A stretch of DNA of 64,000 nt from an uncultured Celeribacter sp. (GCF_963676475.1 NZ_OY781106.1:248001-312000); one strand, 5' to 3'; numbered from the stretch's first letter, positions 18,466 to 27,494 are shown. The notes: a model not told the origin generated them from the letters alone. Translations and numbers: made by a program.

Positions 18466-18510
18466 CATCTATCTCCGATTCGGTTTCGATGATCTGAGAA
18501 TGGGGCTTTT

Positions 18511-18534
18511 CAACTGACATAAACCTGTCAGTTG
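18511..18534. promoter_or_regulatory. Perfect operator-like palindrome for the WYL regulator
   Basis: CAACTGACA (18511-18519), TAAACC spacer, TGTCAGTTG (18526-18534). Perfect 9-bp arms lie about 45 bp upstream of the small gene. Position and symmetry fit an operator for the HTH-WYL protein encoded in the same transcript. Confidence 0.7.
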
Positions 18535-18672
18535 ATGATTTCCAGCTTCTCATCCCGCGCCAATGTTGTGCAACGGGGCCGCAGGCGCGATTTTGCGCTT
18601 TTCCTCCCCGAACGAGCGCCCTAATCCTAATCCCCGAGAGTTGTGACGGGCCCGATGCGTGCCCCGTGAAAA

Positions 18673-18900
18673 ATGGAGAGACACATGCTCAACAACATCG
18701 GCCTTCCGGGCCTCCTGCTCATCGCCGTCGTGGTTCTGGTTCTCTTTGGCCGCGGCAAGATTTCCGGCCTCATGGGCGAGGTCGGCAAAGGCATCACGTC
18801 GTTTAAAAAAGGCGTGGCCGAAGGCACCAAAGAGATTGAAGACGAAGCTGCCGACGTCGCCAAGGACGTCACCCCCGAGGAGGAGAAAGACAAGGTCTGA
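18673..18900 (+). CDS. tatA: Sec-independent translocase subunit TatA
   Basis: Pore-forming component of the twin-arginine translocase, which exports folded proteins. It is 75 aa: one N-terminal membrane helix (GLPGLLLIAVVVLVLFG), the FGRGKI hinge, an amphipathic helix, and an acidic tail. The RBS GGAGAG lies ahead of the ATG. It is first in the tatABC operon. Folded cofactor proteins such as SoxY in this window carry Tat signals and depend on the system. Confidence 0.95.
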   Translation: MERHMLNNIGLPGLLLIAVVVLVLFGRGKISGLMGEVGKGITSFKKGVAEGTKEIEDEAADVAKDVTPEEEKDKV

Positions 18901-18969
18901 GACCTGTTTTCTCGATTGGGTTGGGGGCGTTGGCCCCTCAGACGTGGCATTTAGACAAGGCGGTGCGAG

Positions 18970-19437
18970 ATGTTTGACATCGGCATGTCAGAACTGTTGA
19001 TCATCGGGGTCGTGGCGTTGATCGTCGTCGGCCCCAAAGATTTGCCGGGGATGTTCCGCACGCTCGGGCGGTTCACGGCGCGGGCGAAATCCATGGCGCG
19101 CGAGTTTTCCCGCGCGATGGAAGCGGCGGCGGATGAAAGCGGCGTGAAAGAGGCCACCGAGGCGTTCAAAGGCGCGGCGAACCCGAAGAAATTCGGTCTC
19201 GATAAGCTCAACGAGGCGGCGGACACCTTCGAAAAGTGGGACCCGATGAAGGCCGCTGACGGCAAGGCGGCCCCGAAAACGGACAAGTTGCAAAAAGACG
19301 AGTTGAGCCCGGAACGTGCCGAGGCGGCCAAGAAAATTTCGGATGCGGCCGCGAAAAAGGCGACCGAGCGGCTCCAGGCCGAATTGGATGCCGAGGCGTC
19401 GGACAAGGCGACTGAGAAGAAGGGCGGCGACGCATGA
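18970..19437 (+). CDS. tatB: Sec-independent translocase subunit TatB
   Basis: Part of the TatBC receptor that binds twin-arginine signals. It is 155 aa with an N-terminal membrane helix including MFDIGMSELLIIGVVALIVV, the GPKDLP hinge at ~24-29 and a long charged helical tail rich in Ala, Lys and Glu. The stop overlaps the tatC start (ATGA). It follows tatA by 69 bp. Confidence 0.95.
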   Translation: MFDIGMSELLIIGVVALIVVGPKDLPGMFRTLGRFTARAKSMAREFSRAMEAAADESGVKEATEAFKGAANPKKFGLDKLNEAADTFEKWDPMKAADGKAAPKTDKLQKDELSPERAEAAKKISDAAAKKATERLQAELDAEASDKATEKKGGDA

Positions 19438-20324
19438 GCGACAGCGATATCGAAGACAGCAGCGCGCCCTTGATCGAACATCTGGCGGAGCTGCGCACGC
19501 GGATCATCCGCGCGGTGCTGGCCTTTGTGGTCGGCATGGTGATCTGTTTCGCGGTCGCCGGTCCGATCCTCGATTTCCTCCTGGTGCCGATCGAAAAGAG
19601 CATGCGCGCCTTGGGCAACCCGAACCCGGTGATGCAATATACCGCGCCGCAGGAATATTTCTTCACGCTCATTCGCATCTCCATGGTCGGCGGTCTGGCG
19701 ATCTCCTTCCCGGTGATCGCCTATCAGCTCTGGCGCTTCGTGGCGCCGGGGCTTTACCGCAATGAAAAGAATGCGTTTTTGCCCTTCCTGATCGCCTCTC
19801 CGGTGCTCTTCCTGATGGGCGCGGCCTTCGCGCAATATGTGGTTGTGCCGCTGGCGATGACCTTCTTTCTGGGCTTTGCCGATCTGCCGTCTTTCGTGGG
19901 CGCGCTGGTCACCAACGGCGGTGACGTGGCGGCGGCCTCGACCGATACTGGCATCGACATCGTCTTCAACGGCAAGGTCAACGAAAGCCTTGATATCACG
20001 TTGAAAATGATCGTGGCCTTCGGACTGTGTTTCCAGCTTCCGGTGCTTTTGACGCTGATGGGTAAGGCCGGTCTTGCGACGGCGCGCGGCCTGCGGGCGA
20101 CCCGGAAATACGCCGTCGTGGGCATCCTGACCGTCGCCGCCTTGGTGACGCCGCCGGATGTGACGACCCAACTGATCCTCTTCGTTGTGGTTTACGGCCT
20201 CTACGAAGTCTCGATCTTCCTCGTCGCGCGTGTCGAAAAGAAACGTACCGAAGAACTTCGCGCCGCTGGCGTGTTGGACGAGGACGAAGACCTGTTTGCC
20301 GAGTTTGACGAAGATGACAAGTAA
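19434..20324 (+). CDS. tatC: Sec-independent translocase subunit TatC
   Basis: Six-helix membrane receptor for twin-arginine signal peptides. It is 296 aa, somewhat longer than the E. coli protein, with an acidic C-terminal extension. The N-terminal HLAELRTRIIRA motif is near residue 15. A loop insertion at ~155-185 (TNGGDVAAASTDTGID) is common in alphaproteobacteria. Its end overlaps the next gene by 11 bp. Confidence 0.96.
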   Translation: MSDSDIEDSSAPLIEHLAELRTRIIRAVLAFVVGMVICFAVAGPILDFLLVPIEKSMRALGNPNPVMQYTAPQEYFFTLIRISMVGGLAISFPVIAYQLWRFVAPGLYRNEKNAFLPFLIASPVLFLMGAAFAQYVVVPLAMTFFLGFADLPSFVGALVTNGGDVAAASTDTGIDIVFNGKVNESLDITLKMIVAFGLCFQLPVLLTLMGKAGLATARGLRATRKYAVVGILTVAALVTPPDVTTQLILFVVVYGLYEVSIFLVARVEKKRTEELRAAGVLDEDEDLFAEFDEDDK

Positions 20325-21156
20325 GACCCTGAAACGCATTGCCGAGGCCCTCGAACGGATGGCCCCGGCGCCGATGGATGCGCCCGATTTCGACAGCGCC
20401 GAGGCCTATGTCTGGCACACCGAACCGGATGCGCTGCAGCCGGTCAAAACGGTGTCGCGGGTCGATATTTCACTGCTTGTCGGTGTGGATCGCTCTCGGG
20501 ACACGCTTCTGGAAAACACGCTTCAGTTTGCGCGTGGCTTGCCGGCCAACAATGCGCTCCTGTGGGGCGCGCGCGGGATGGGGAAGTCCTCGCTGGTGAA
20601 ATCCGTCCATGCGGCGGTGAATGCTCAAGGCCTGCCGCTCAAGATCGTCGAGATGCAGCGTGAAGACCTGCCCACCGTGGCGCGTCTTTTGAACCTGTTG
20701 CGCAGCTCCGAGCATCGTTTCCTGCTGTTCTGTGATGACCTGTCGTTCAGCCATGACGACCAGCATTACAAGTCGCTCAAGGCCGTGCTCGACGGCGGCA
20801 TTGAGGGCCGCCCGGACAATGTGTTGTTCTACGCCACCTCCAATCGCCGCCACCTGATGCCGCGCGACATGATCGAGAACGAGCGCAGCTCCGCGATCAA
20901 CCCGTCGGAGGCGACCGAGGAAAAGGTTTCGCTGTCGGATCGCTTCGGGCTTTGGCTTGGTTTTCACCCCTGTTCTCAGGATGAATATCTTGAGATGATC
21001 CGGGGCTATTGCCGGGAATATGGTGTCGACATCGACGAAGAGACGCTCCGCGCCGAGGCCATCGAATGGCAAGCGACGCGTGGGTCACGCTCGGGCCGTG
21101 TGGCCTGGCAGTTCTTCACCGATCTTGCAGGGCGTCAAGGCGTCAAACTGGGCTGA
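20314..21156 (+). CDS. DUF815 family AAA-type ATPase
   Basis: 280 aa cytoplasmic P-loop protein. Walker A is GARGMGKS (85-92) and the Walker B-like strand is FLLFCDDLSF (~145). The R-rich sensor region around residues 180-195 (ATSNRRHLMPRDM) matches DUF815 proteins. Function is unknown; the family is widespread in proteobacteria. The ATG overlaps the tatC stop, so it is cotranscribed with tatABC, though no role in Tat export has been shown. Confidence 0.9.
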   Translation: MTSKTLKRIAEALERMAPAPMDAPDFDSAEAYVWHTEPDALQPVKTVSRVDISLLVGVDRSRDTLLENTLQFARGLPANNALLWGARGMGKSSLVKSVHAAVNAQGLPLKIVEMQREDLPTVARLLNLLRSSEHRFLLFCDDLSFSHDDQHYKSLKAVLDGGIEGRPDNVLFYATSNRRHLMPRDMIENERSSAINPSEATEEKVSLSDRFGLWLGFHPCSQDEYLEMIRGYCREYGVDIDEETLRAEAIEWQATRGSRSGRVAWQFFTDLAGRQGVKLG

Positions 21157-21177
21157 ACCTACGGCTCTAAATAGCGA

Positions 21178-21204
21178 AAACGGGAAGGCAAAACCTCCCC
21201 GTTT
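21178..21204. terminator. Hairpin between DUF815 gene and nlpD
   Basis: AAACGGGAAGG (21178-21188) and CCTCCCCGTTT (21194-21204) pair with one mismatch over a 5-nt loop. It lacks a clean T run on the plus strand; an A run lies on the left, so it may act mainly on nlpD transcripts. Confidence 0.5.
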
Positions 21205-21228
21205 CCTTTGCTGTTACAAATACTCAAA
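21199..21228 (-). repeat. GAGTATTT 3'-end motif, copy 2
   Basis: On the minus strand, 8 bp after the nlpD stop: TTTGAGTATTTGTAA then CAGCAAAGGAAACGGG. It is nearly the same as the copy after the Hint gene and after soxT, and overlaps the right arm of the hairpin here. Confidence 0.7.
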
Positions 21229-21233
21229 TCCCG

Positions 21234-22424
21234 TCAGTTCAGATAAGGCGTCGGGTCGACCGTCTGGGTGCCTTTGAACACCATGAACTGCAAGGCATTG
21301 AATTCGTTGGCAGTTACCTTGGCGATGGTCTGGCCGCGTTTCACGCTGTCGCCTTTCTTCACCGCAATGTCGTCGATAAAGCTATAGGCCGTCTGCAAGC
21401 CGCCGCCGTGATCCACGACCATGATTTTCACGCCATCGGCGTTGGTAGAGATCAGCTTCACCGTGCCGTCTTTCGCGGCTTTCACCGGCGTGCCGGAGGT
21501 GGCGGCAAAGAGGATGAATTTCGATTTCGTCTTGTCGTAATCGCGGATGATCGCGCCGGAGACGGGCTTAGCCATTTCCGACGTGGTCGAGGTCTGTGTC
21601 GCGCCGAGATCCGCCGCCGGTTTGGTCGTCGCGGGTGCGGGTTTGGCGGCATCCGGGTCGGGCAGGGGCTCGGAGGCCGAGGGCGGTGTGGGGGTCGGCG
21701 TGCCTTGGCCCGGCTGTGTCTCGGACGCTTGCGCGGTCACTTCGGAGGCTTTCACCGGGATCAGAAGGTAGCGGCCTTCCTCGACGGAGAGATCGGAATC
21801 GAGACCGTTCCAATCCGCCAGTGCGCGCACGGAGATGCCGTAGGTGCGGGCGATGGAATAGGCGGTTTCGCCGCGTTTCACCTGGTGCCGCACCGGCTCC
21901 ATGCCCTCGATCGGGTCGGAGGGGGTGGCCTGCGTCATCGTGGTGGTGGTCGTCGTGGTCTTCTGACCGCTTCCGGCGTTGCTCAGCCCTTCTTCGGCCA
22001 GCGCCGTGATGTCGATCCGCTCGCCCGAGGCGATGGTGCCCGCGCGGGTGGCCGCAGAGGTGCCGTCAACGCGACGCGGAAGTGCGATCACTTCGCCTTC
22101 GCGCAGGGTGACGTCATCGGTGATGCCATTGTAGCGCGCCAATTCGTTCACAGACAGGCCGGTGCGGTTCGCGACATCGGCGATGGTGTCACCCCGTTTG
22201 GCGACGGCCACCTGATAATTCGGATAAGAGATGATGCCCTGCGCGTTCGGCCGCGGTTTCGAAATGGTCTTGGCTTCCGAGGCCGCAGGTGCCGTGGAAA
22301 ACGCATCCGTCATGCCGCGCAGATCGAAATCAATCGGCTTGTCACAGGCGCTCAGCGCCAGAACGGCACAGCCCATCATCGCAAATCCGGCACGGCGGGT
22401 CTCAAACGTCGAAAAAATCGTCAT
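21234..22424 (-). CDS. nlpD: NlpD-like LysM / degenerate LytM lipoprotein
   Basis: 396 aa lipoprotein (lipobox LSAC, Cys27). LysM domains lie at about 70-115 and 178-222, then a Pro/Thr-rich linker, then an M23/LytM fold (~285-395). The LytM zinc ligands are missing: the usual HxxxD and HxH positions read FILFA and LQF. Such domains do not cut peptidoglycan but activate amidases during cell separation, as NlpD/EnvC do. The surE-pcm-nlpD order, known from E. coli, supports the name. It starts 69 bp after pcm. Confidence 0.88.
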   Translation of the reverse strand: MTIFSTFETRRAGFAMMGCAVLALSACDKPIDFDLRGMTDAFSTAPAASEAKTISKPRPNAQGIISYPNYQVAVAKRGDTIADVANRTGLSVNELARYNGITDDVTLREGEVIALPRRVDGTSAATRAGTIASGERIDITALAEEGLSNAGSGQKTTTTTTTMTQATPSDPIEGMEPVRHQVKRGETAYSIARTYGISVRALADWNGLDSDLSVEEGRYLLIPVKASEVTAQASETQPGQGTPTPTPPSASEPLPDPDAAKPAPATTKPAADLGATQTSTTSEMAKPVSGAIIRDYDKTKSKFILFAATSGTPVKAAKDGTVKLISTNADGVKIMVVDHGGGLQTAYSFIDDIAVKKGDSVKRGQTIAKVTANEFNALQFMVFKGTQTVDPTPYLN

Positions 22425-22493
22425 CTCACTCTGTCCTCAATGGCGGGGGCTGGTCCCCTACGGTCCCTCTCTGGCGGAGGTGTTTAAAATCGG

Positions 22494-23135
22494 TCATTCC
22501 TGACCCATCCCCTCGACGAGGGGCACGAAACGCACGGCGCGCAGTTCTTCGTAGTCGAAACCATCCTCATGCCGCGTCACCTTGATCAGGCTTTGTACGG
22601 CGTCGGACTGACCGACCGGCAGGACCATGATACCGCCTGTTTTCAACTGCGCCAAGAGGGGCCCGGGAGGGTCCTCTGCGGCGGCGGTCACAAGAATGCG
22701 ATCAAAAGGCGCCTGATCGGGCAGGCCGAATGAGCCGTCCGCCGACATCGAGGTGATGTTGACGATGCCCAGACGGTCAAAGACGCTCTGCGCCTCGCGC
22801 ACCAGGCGGGAATAGCGATCCACCGTGTAGACCCGGCGCGCAAGCTGGCTCAGAACGGCGGCCTGATAGCCCGATCCTGTGCCAACCTCGAGCACCTTGT
22901 CACGCGGCTGCACGTTCAGAGCCTGAGTCATCAGCCCCACCACGGAAGGCTGCGAAATGGTCTGGCCGCAGGCGATGGGCAGTGGCATGTCCTCATAGGC
23001 ACGCTCTGAGAAGATGCCTTTGACGAAATCGCCCCGGTCGATCTTTTCCATGGCCTGAAGCGTGCGCTGATCCATCACGCCCTTGGAGCGGAGCGTGAAG
23101 AGATATTGCATTTTGGCTTCAGGGGTCATGACCAT
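22494..23135 (-). CDS. pcm: Protein-L-isoaspartate O-methyltransferase
   Basis: Repairs isoaspartyl residues in aged proteins by SAM-dependent methylation. It is 213 aa with SAM motif VLEVGTGSGYQAAVL (~80-95), the N-terminal MEKIDRGDFV region and LPVGQ near residue 175. Its ATG overlaps the surE stop (TGATG), so it is translationally coupled to surE, with nlpD downstream. Confidence 0.95.
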   Translation of the reverse strand: MVMTPEAKMQYLFTLRSKGVMDQRTLQAMEKIDRGDFVKGIFSERAYEDMPLPIACGQTISQPSVVGLMTQALNVQPRDKVLEVGTGSGYQAAVLSQLARRVYTVDRYSRLVREAQSVFDRLGIVNITSMSADGSFGLPDQAPFDRILVTAAAEDPPGPLLAQLKTGGIMVLPVGQSDAVQSLIKVTRHEDGFDYEELRAVRFVPLVEGMGQE

Positions 23136-23917
23136 CAGAGGGCGCGCTCCAGATCCGTAATCATGTCATGCGCGGTCAGATCGGCGCGCATCGGCGTCAC
23201 CGAGATATGGCCTTCGAGATTGGCGGTCACATCGGTGCCCTGGCCGGTATCCACGGATTGCTCGGAGCCGCGCACCCACAAAAAACGCCGCCCGGTGGGG
23301 GAAACCTGTCCCTCCATCACAAAGCCTGCGGTTTTGCGGCGGCCCTGGCGCGCGACCGTGATGTCTTTCACGTCAGAGGCCGGGATCGGTGGGAAATTTA
23401 CATTATAAAACAGGCGGTAAACGTCGTCTTCGCCCCAAGGTGCATTGTCCAGAAGATGCCGGATCACGCGGGCGCCGTGTTGGGCCGCGGCCTCGAACGG
23501 GTCTTCGGCCTCATAGTTGCGCGGGCCGAGGAATTGCGACAGAGCGATGGCTTTCACGCCCTGCAACGCGGCCTCCATGGCACCGCCGATGGTGCCCGAG
23601 TACATGACGTTTTCGCCCGCGTTGTTGCCGCGATTGACGCCGGAGAGGACCAGGTCGGGGCGGGCAGGCAGGATGTCGTGCAGGCCCGCCAGAACGCAAT
23701 CCGCAGGCGAGCCCTCGGCGGCCCAGCGGCGTGGGCCAAGCTCGGAAATCATCGTGGGGCTGGCGTAGGAAATGCAATGGCCGACGCCGGATTGCTCAAA
23801 CGCCGGTGCGACGACCCAGACCTCGCCCTCGGGACCGGCGATGTCAGCCGCGATGGCCTCTAAGGTTTTCAGACCCGGCGCGTTGATGCCGTCGTCATTG
23901 GTGATCAGGATGCGCAT
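23135..23917 (-). CDS. surE: 5'/3'-nucleotidase SurE
   Basis: Divalent metal-dependent nucleotidase involved in stationary-phase survival. It is 260 aa, beginning MRILITNDDG with the metal ligands D8-D9. The conserved SGVNRGNNAGEN segment is near residue 95. The frame runs upstream to 24334 without family similarity, so ATG 23917 is the start. It is first gene of the surE-pcm-nlpD unit. Confidence 0.95.
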   Translation of the reverse strand: MRILITNDDGINAPGLKTLEAIAADIAGPEGEVWVVAPAFEQSGVGHCISYASPTMISELGPRRWAAEGSPADCVLAGLHDILPARPDLVLSGVNRGNNAGENVMYSGTIGGAMEAALQGVKAIALSQFLGPRNYEAEDPFEAAAQHGARVIRHLLDNAPWGEDDVYRLFYNVNFPPIPASDVKDITVARQGRRKTAGFVMEGQVSPTGRRFLWVRGSEQSVDTGQGTDVTANLEGHISVTPMRADLTAHDMITDLERAL

Positions 23918-24004
23918 GGGCTCGCTTTCTCTTGTGTTGCCTATGTCCTTAAAGCAGGCTGGGAATCGCGGCAAGTCGCCCGCCTGATCTGAGAGGAAAA
24001 ACCT

Positions 24005-24394
24005 ATGGGAAAACCTGTTTTGGACGCCGTTGCGGTCACGGCAACCGATATGGAGCGGGCGATGGCGTTCTATACGCTCTTGGGTTTCGACTTCGAAGGC
24101 GGTTTTGTCACCGAGGATCACGTCGAGCCCGTGCGTGCGCCCGGAGAGCCGCGCTTGATGATTGATCACGCCAGCCTGATGGAGAAGCTGACGGGGGAGG
24201 CGCCGCGCGCGCCGAACCATTCGTGCTTTGCGCTTCTGTGCGAGAACCCGGCGGAAGTGGATGCCATAGCCAAGATGGTCGAAGAGGCCGGGTTTGCGGT
24301 GCTCACCCAGCCTTGGGACGCGTTTTGGGGGCAACGATACGCGACCGTGGCCGATCCAGATGGCTATCGGGTGGATTTGTTTGCGCCGCTGTGA
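24005..24394 (+). CDS. VOC (glyoxalase/bleomycin-resistance) family protein
   Basis: 129 aa, two beta-alpha-beta-beta-beta repeats of the vicinal oxygen chelate fold: VAVTATDMERAMAFYTLLGFDF at the start and YATVADPDGYRVDLFAPL at the end. Potential metal ligands occur (H of VTEDHVEP, E of VEPV, and D/N residues), but the substrate cannot be deduced. It diverges from surE with an 87-bp gap and has RBS GAGAGGAA. Confidence 0.85.
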   Translation: MGKPVLDAVAVTATDMERAMAFYTLLGFDFEGGFVTEDHVEPVRAPGEPRLMIDHASLMEKLTGEAPRAPNHSCFALLCENPAEVDAIAKMVEEAGFAVLTQPWDAFWGQRYATVADPDGYRVDLFAPL

Positions 24395-24493
24395 GGAGGG
24401 GCTTTGAGCCCCGAGAGGACATTGGCTACGAGGGTGTGCGCCTTCGGCTTGATTCCGGGCGGTGGCGCTTCGTTCGAACGACAGCAGAGGGTT

Positions 24494-25162
24494 TCAGAGA
24501 AGCCCCGCCTCTTTCAACAGCCGCGGGGCCTCGTCGCGCGGATGCGTCAGCGTCGCTTTGTCCTCGCCCGGAAAGAACCGCGCGCGGGTGGCGGTGGGCA
24601 TGGGGTTCGGCGACAGGATGTGGATGCGCGGGGCTTTGCTCATCGCGGAGGTCTCCGCCTGCCAGCTTTTCGCCATGGCGATTTGCGCGGCTTTCGAGGC
24701 ACCATAAGCGCCAAAGAATTTCTCGCCCGCGTGGTTGTCCTCGAAAAACAGCGCTTCGCCCGGCGCTTCGCCCATCGTCAACAGAGGCGAGATCATCGGG
24801 ATCAGCTTGCCGGTCGCGATGACATTGGTGGTCATCGTGCGGTCGAAATCTTTCGGGTCCATGTGATCGGCGGGTGACAAAAGTTGTGCATAAACAGCGG
24901 TATGCGCCCAGAGGTCCAAGTGGCCCCAACGATCGTAAATGCCGCGACAGAGGTGCGCCATGGCGTCCGGGTTGGTGACATCCATCGGCGCCAGGGTGGC
25001 CTGACCGCCCTTGGCCTTGATCCGGTCGTCGAGCTCTTCGAGCGCGCCGGTCGTTTTGGCGACGGCGACGATGTGATAGTCGGGCGCCAGAGCCTCGGCG
25101 AGGAAAAAACCAAGGCCGCGCGAGGCGCCGGTGATGAGGGCGATTTTTTGGATCTCTGTCAT
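24494..25162 (-). CDS. Atypical SDR-family oxidoreductase
   Basis: 222 aa from ATG 25162. The Rossmann loop TGASRGLG is at 11-18 and YGASK is intact near residue 156. The usual NNAG is AHTA, and the Ser expected 13 residues before the Tyr is missing (FEDNHAGEKFFGAYGASK). Nucleotide binding is likely; the catalytic set is incomplete. It is last in the leftward purF-linked unit. A small hairpin at 24398-24412 follows its convergent neighbour. Confidence 0.8.
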   Translation of the reverse strand: MTEIQKIALITGASRGLGFFLAEALAPDYHIVAVAKTTGALEELDDRIKAKGGQATLAPMDVTNPDAMAHLCRGIYDRWGHLDLWAHTAVYAQLLSPADHMDPKDFDRTMTTNVIATGKLIPMISPLLTMGEAPGEALFFEDNHAGEKFFGAYGASKAAQIAMAKSWQAETSAMSKAPRIHILSPNPMPTATRARFFPGEDKATLTHPRDEAPRLLKEAGLL

Positions 25163-25193
25163 GGGATTTGTGTGGCGCTTGCCAGAAGCCGCG

Positions 25194-25712
25194 TCAAGAG
25201 GATTTGAGCGCGCTGCGCTCAAGCGTCCCGGTGGCTTCGTAAAGATCAATCAACTGATCGAGGGAGATGTCTTTCGCCTCGGCGCTGATCGCTTCGGGAC
25301 GCGCGGTGCCGTCGCCGAACCCGAGCGTCACCTGACTGCCCTGAACTGCCAAAGGCGAGAGATCGTTGGCCAGTGTTGCAGGCGTCGTGTCGGGGACAGC
25401 GCCGCCGTCCAAAAGGTCGAGATAGGCATAGAACACCGCATGCGGCACCTCGACCCAAAGCGCCACCATCAATGCCTCCTCGGAGCCGCGCACGGGCAGG
25501 GCGAGCGTGGCGCGCAGGAACCGCCGATCATCGAGACGGCACAGCTCAGAGGCCAGTTGGTCGTCGCCCGCTTTGACAAAGGGGGCCTCGCCACGCGCTT
25601 CATGCGGCCAGTCGGAGGGATGATCGAAGCCGATGTCGATCAGCCCGCCGAAGGGTCCGTCCGGGTCCATGAGCGCGCGCCAGCGCGGGTCGAGATCAAG
25701 CAGCGAGGCCAA
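25194..25712 (-). CDS. DUF2199-like protein lacking the zinc-ribbon cysteines
   Basis: 172 aa. The central part (RRFLRATLALPVRGSEEALM, VALWVEVPHAVFYAYLDLL) resembles DUF2199 proteins, which normally begin with a CxxC ribbon; here only one Cys is present in that half and no CxxC. Its ATG lies 3 bp after the purF stop, so it is cotranscribed with purF. Function is unknown. Confidence 0.7.
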   Translation of the reverse strand: MASLLDLDPRWRALMDPDGPFGGLIDIGFDHPSDWPHEARGEAPFVKAGDDQLASELCRLDDRRFLRATLALPVRGSEEALMVALWVEVPHAVFYAYLDLLDGGAVPDTTPATLANDLSPLAVQGSQVTLGFGDGTARPEAISAEAKDISLDQLIDLYEATGTLERSALKSS

Positions 25713-25715
25713 GGT

Positions 25716-27221
25716 TCAGCACGCGAGCGAGGAGGTGGCTTTCTCGACGCCTTTGTCTTTCATCTTCTCGCTGACACGCGAGGAGGTCTCCAAAGAGGCG
25801 AGGTATTCCGGTGAGACGCCCGTGACATAGTCGCCGTTGAAACAGGAGCAATCGAAGGCCTCAATCTCCGGGTTGCCCTCTTTGGCGGCCCAGATGAGGT
25901 CTTCGAGCTTTTGATAGATCAGCCCGTCCGCGTCGAGATAGTCACAGATTTCCTCAACGCTGCGGTTGTTGGCGATCAGCTCTTCTTTCGTGGGCATGTC
26001 GATGCCGTAGACATTGGCGTATTTCACCGGCGGGGAGGCGGAGGCGATGTAGACCTTCTTGGCGCCGGCTTCGCGACACATCTGGACGATTTTCTTGATC
26101 GTATTGCCGCGCACGATGCTGTCGTCGACCAAAAGGATATTGCGCCCCTTCATCTCCAATTCCATCGCGTTCAACTTGCGACGCACGGACTTTTGACGCT
26201 CGCTCTGGCCCGGCATGATGAAGGTCCGGCCCACGTAGCGGTTTTTCACCAGACCCTCGCGGTAGCGAATGCCGGTGATGTTGGAGACCTCAAGCGCCGC
26301 AGGACGTGCGCTGTCCGGCACCGGGATGATCGCGTCGATCTCGAACCCGCTCTCAATGATCTGTTGCGCCAGCGTCTGGCCCATGCGGAGCTGGGTTTTA
26401 TAGACGGAGATGCCGTCGAGCATGCTGTCAGGGCGGGCGAGATAGACATATTCGAAAATACAGGGCGTCAGCTTGCCCTCGACACATTGGCGTTTGTGCA
26501 TATTGCCGTCGAGGTCGATCAGGATCGCCTCGCCCGGTGCCATGTCGCGGATTTTTTCGAAGCCGTTGATGCCAAAGGCCACGTCCTCAGAAGCAAAGGA
26601 ATATTCGTCACCAGCCTCGGTTTCACGTTTGGCAACGGACAGGGGGCGGATGCCATGCGGATCGCGGAAGGCCAAAAGCCCGACGCCCGCGATCAGACAG
26701 ATCACGGAATAGGCGCCCTGCACCCGCTCCATGGTCATTTTTACACCAGCCAGAATGTTGCGCACCGGATCGTCGGTGCCGTTCACCTTGATGGCGTCAG
26801 AGACCTTGTCTGCCAGCACGTTCAACAGGATTTCACTGTCGGAGGTGGTGCGCAGATGGCGGGAATATTTGCCGACCACCTTGGCGCGCTGCTCTTCGGT
26901 GTTGGTGATATTGCCGTTGTGCACGAGGTAGATGCCGTAGGGCGCATTGACGAAGAACGGTTGGGCCTCTGCGGCCGAAAGCGAGCCCGCGGTGGGGTAG
27001 CGCACATGGCCAAGCCCGAGACGGCCCAGAAGGTTCGGCGCATCCTGCGGACCGAACACGTCTTTCACAAGGCCGGAGCCTTTGCGTTCGCGGAAAAACT
27101 CGCCGTCATAGGTCACGATGCCCGAGGCGTCCTGACCCCGATGTTGAAGCATCAAAAGCCCGTCGTAGAGCTCCGCAAAGACATCGTTCGTCCGGCTCGC
27201 GATCCCAAAAATCCCGCACAT
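25716..27221 (-). CDS. purF: Amidophosphoribosyltransferase
   Basis: First committed step of purine synthesis: PRPP plus glutamine to phosphoribosylamine. It is 501 aa. The N-terminal nucleophile Cys follows Met directly (MCGIFGIASR), with no propeptide. The glutaminase motifs RYPTAG and HNGNITN are present, and the PRPP motif LLVDDSIVRGNT is at about residue 365. It belongs to the leftward run radA-cvpA-purF; cvpA-purF linkage is ancient and conserved. Confidence 0.97.
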   Translation of the reverse strand: MCGIFGIASRTNDVFAELYDGLLMLQHRGQDASGIVTYDGEFFRERKGSGLVKDVFGPQDAPNLLGRLGLGHVRYPTAGSLSAAEAQPFFVNAPYGIYLVHNGNITNTEEQRAKVVGKYSRHLRTTSDSEILLNVLADKVSDAIKVNGTDDPVRNILAGVKMTMERVQGAYSVICLIAGVGLLAFRDPHGIRPLSVAKRETEAGDEYSFASEDVAFGINGFEKIRDMAPGEAILIDLDGNMHKRQCVEGKLTPCIFEYVYLARPDSMLDGISVYKTQLRMGQTLAQQIIESGFEIDAIIPVPDSARPAALEVSNITGIRYREGLVKNRYVGRTFIMPGQSERQKSVRRKLNAMELEMKGRNILLVDDSIVRGNTIKKIVQMCREAGAKKVYIASASPPVKYANVYGIDMPTKEELIANNRSVEEICDYLDADGLIYQKLEDLIWAAKEGNPEIEAFDCSCFNGDYVTGVSPEYLASLETSSRVSEKMKDKGVEKATSSLAC

Positions 27222-27477
27222 ATCAGTCGCTCCAATTCGTCGTCGCTGCGATCTCTGCCGTCATAGTCAGAGAGGCCAATGGGGCAGGGCCCCGGTCATG
27301 GTGAGTTGAGAAGCTCTCAGTCGAGAGGGTGCACCTGTTCCGACGCAATCCAATACGCCAAGCTCAAAGGTATAGGTCTGGGGCGAAAGGCGCATCCAGC
27401 CGGGCTCCGAATCCTGTCACGGGTGTCTTGCCCCTCCTTTAAGGCCTATCAAAGCCAGTGTCACGAAAGGATCACAT

Positions 27478-27494
27478 AAAGCGTTTCTTAAAAA
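27478..27494 (+). repeat. Partial match to MITE-like palindromic element
   Basis: AAAGCGTTTCTTAAAAA matches the left end of the element at 43485-43501 in 16 of 17 positions. The remainder of the element is not present, so it may be a remnant or chance. Confidence 0.35.
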
